From positions 4,528,501-4,592,500 of the forward strand of contig CM073325.1 of the NCBI GenBank assembly GCA_037043015.1: a DNA stretch of 64,000 nucleotides. Direction: 5' to 3'. Source of the stretch: Bryum argenteum. Taxonomy: Eukaryota; Streptophyta; Bryopsida; Bryales; Bryaceae. Both the position numbers and the translations under genes were made by a program. This document shows, one piece after another, positions 61,756 to 64,000 of this stretch. The stretch's first letter is position 1; each line of letters begins with the position of its first letter. The notes beneath the pieces are model-generated. The model was given only the letters and a program-made list of their open reading frames with translations, was not told where the DNA came from and did not search any database.

Positions 61756-62157
61756 TAGTGAGATGTAGCATGTGAGTTGACACATCTCTGTTGAGATGAG
61801 ATCTTGCTGCATAGTGACCTTTTAATTAATTAGTCTCAAGCCTTTTTTTTGCCACATGGACCCCCTTAAGGGGATGCCACATGGACCCCATGAGTGATAT
61901 TACATATTATACACATTTTATTCCATGAGCAAGCCTCCAGCCCCAGCCCTCTTGTACTTTCCATAGAAGGAAGCAATTACAAACAATAGAGGATAAATCT
62001 CCTCCCCGAAGACCCATTGCCCAAGACCCCGTCCCAAGACCCCCAGCTGGACCCTCTTCTCCGAATTTTCCGGCGTGAAATGCGGATCGCATTTCTGGAG
62101 CATAAGTGAGATTTTGGGATATAGTGAGATGTAGCATGTGAGTTGACACATCCCTGT
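61756..62157. repeat. Pair of 37-base direct repeats enclosing about 320 bases
   Basis: TATAGTGAGATGTAGCATGTGAGTTGACACATC occurs near 61756 and again near 62121, with near identity. The enclosed DNA has a second small repeat, GCCACATGGACCCC, at about 61851 and 61877. No terminal inverted repeats were seen inside. Confidence 0.6.
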
Positions 62158-63521
62158 TTTGATACATTTATTGAGTGGAGAAAATATGATGATTAGTATA
62201 ATAACCCCATGTGTAACCTATGAAGGCACAATTTGGGTTGTATCATGAAAGCACAATTGAAGTTGTATATTCAAGACTTGAAACCATATGGTGGTATTTG
62301 AGGTGTGATTATGCCATACCAAAATCACCATTTTGTCACAAAAGGATGTCATTTTTAAGGCATGTATAGTTGTACTTGCAAATTGGTGAATCGATAATAT
62401 CACTTTTGCACTTTAATGTACTACATTTTTTCTTTGTAATACCGCCGTCTCTTTCATGAGGCTTTAATGTCTTGAGAAGACTGTACTAGTAAGTCATTGA
62501 AGTCTTGATCACATTTGGCCCAATATGTGGGCATGAGATAGGCCCAAATTTGTTTGGGTCTTCGTGCTTGATACAAGTGCTGTTGGTCACTTTATTGACT
62601 TTGTTATCATGATCTTGTAATCATTTACTTCAAAGCTTAAATACATGTTCTTACTTTTGGTATTTCATTAATTCTTTAGCCCCTTGTAACTATAATCCTC
62701 ATTGCTCCTAGCAACTTTTGATCTACCTCTATTGTGAAGGTTCGGTTCACATTATACGGCTTTGGGGTTTTTTTTTTCAACCACTCTAAATTTTCCAATT
62801 TTACTGGATACCATCATTTGACCTACTACACTAACACTACCAAATTTTGGTGTTTTAGAATATATACTTATAAAATAAAACTAGACTTGATTCAAAATCC
62901 AATCTACTAATTAATGTTGAAATGCAATGGTGGTAAAGGATATACAAGTTTCATTCATGGACTATGTTATATCTCAATCTCTTTCTCTATAACAACATCA
63001 TTGCAAATCTAACACCAAATCTATTGTTATAAAATAGTTCATCGCAAAAGTAAAGAATAATGTCCTTTATGACTTGTTCACTACGACTAAGAGTGCCCTA
63101 AATGACTCAATCACAACCTACCTATGAGTAGTGAAACCATTTGGGTTGTAGTGGCTAAGTGTATTGGACTTCATTTTCTTCTAGTGTTATAAAATCACAC
63201 TAGTACAACAAATAATCATGAAATAAAATCTCGAATATGGGCTTGCAAATAATAAAACATGCCCCACTTTTTCACTACAAATCAAAAACGAAAGTTTCTT
63301 ACACCGTGATGAATGCCATTATTTTATAGCAACTTGGTTGATATGAGAGTTTTACCACTAAAAAACACTTAATTATTTGAACCAATTTTTCTGGTCAAAG
63401 ACACACGTTTGATGAAAAATTTATGGTTCTTTATGATTTCAATCCTTCATCCAATTGTCAAATTTCTATACAACTCCTTCTATCCCAAATTTTCTCATTG
63501 ATACGCCTTCTTTATTTTGTC
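62158..63521. other. AT-rich spacer, no gene seen
   Basis: No gene or complete mobile element recognised. Confidence 0.45.
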
Positions 63522-63886
63522 TTGACCCTTAAACGCCCAAGGTGACCTGAGGGGTCACCTTCCAACAAGAGAAGTAGCTCTCACTGTACTCAACTTTTCA
63601 CTTATATTTTGATGTCAAACTGGTCACCTTCTTGTGATGCATTCAAAAGGTGAAATTTTACAATTCAAATCACAATTTGTATGAGTGATTTTGTGCTTTG
63701 AAAGGATTGTGGTAGCGAGGTTGGGGTTGTACATAACCTTGTAGGAGGTTGCAAGCTCATCATTGATTGGTGCATTCATGATGCCCTTGTTCAAAAAGTG
63801 CACTATTCATGATGCCTAAGTCCAAAAGGTGTTGTGATCCAATTTTGGGCTCCCCGTTTCAGACCCCATGGGCGTTTAAGGGTTAA
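63522..63886. mobile_element. TTAA-flanked MITE, mid-size subfamily, copy 3 (inverted)
   Basis: The element (63526-63882) starts CCCTTAAACGCCCAAGG and ends CATGGGCGTTTAAGGG. The right flank is TTAA and the left a one-base variant, TTGA. The interior is the reverse complement of the elements at 54106 and 38603 (for example TTGTTCAAAAAGTGCAC). Confidence 0.7.
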
Positions 63887-64000
63887 AATGTCTTATCGAT
63901 TTCAAACAAATACAAAACTGAGCACTTTGATCACTAAACTTTGATGTATTGAGCCTTTCATCACCAAACTTTAACATATAGAGCCCTTTGATCCCCTCAT
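63887..64000. other. Right edge, AT-rich, no gene seen
   Basis: Short AT-rich end with a small direct repeat (TTTGATCACTAAACTTTGAT, CATCACCAAACTTTAA). Nothing else recognised. Confidence 0.4.

Noticed and set aside
1..64000. CRISPR arrays, bacterial operons or phage genes
   Set aside because: Spliced genes, plant-specific proteins and eukaryotic transposons throughout; no array of spaced repeats was seen.

Overview
This is nuclear DNA from a land plant. The genes have many spliced exons with short GT-AG introns, and they encode a thylakoid-lumen DEG1 protease, a cytosolic ribosomal protein, a CABIN1-type histone-chaperone subunit, two REVEILLE-type MYB factors with the plant-only LCL region, and an AP2/ERF factor. 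Gene islands are moderately GC-rich and sit in AT-rich, MITE- and SINE-laden spacers. I lean towards a non-flowering lineage such as a moss, but that is an inference and I cannot name the species.

Layout. 1-6 kb is gene-dense: exon 1 of RPS29 (uS14, minus strand, runs off the left edge), a divergent FYV7/CCDC59-type rRNA-processing gene (939-1925, plus), and the convergent DEG1 gene (2687-5875, minus, eight exons, 445 aa). 6-10.8 kb is transposon territory. 10.8-20.9 kb is one large CABIN1 homologue (plus, about 20 exons, about 2,257 aa in my model). 20.9-29.7 kb is AT-rich with decayed coding-like fragments. 29.7-45.0 kb is a large inverted duplication: two intact RVE8-like genes, head to head (copy A 29977-34136 minus; copy B 40841-44794 plus), whose eight exons match in length one for one except the last; the roughly 5.8-kb centre is filled with mobile elements. 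46.8-48.8 kb is a two-exon ERF gene (minus, 502 aa). 48.8-64 kb holds no gene I can support and is mostly AT-rich DNA with MITEs, SINEs and tandem repeats.

Functional view. RPS29 and FYV7 share a short bidirectional promoter with a telo-box and a site II motif, and both products serve 40S ribosome production. DEG1, CABIN1, RVE8-like and ERF are unrelated housekeeping or regulatory genes. The most distinctive features are the RVE8-like inverted duplication, several families of TTAA-flanked (piggyBac-like) MITEs sharing a CCCYTAAA terminus, a tRNA-derived SINE family with a TATC tail, and a dimeric Mutator-type MITE nested inside a PIF/Harbinger-type MITE.

Exon boundaries were worked out by hand from splice motifs and reading-frame continuity; reading phases close for DEG1, FYV7, CABIN1, both RVE genes and ERF.
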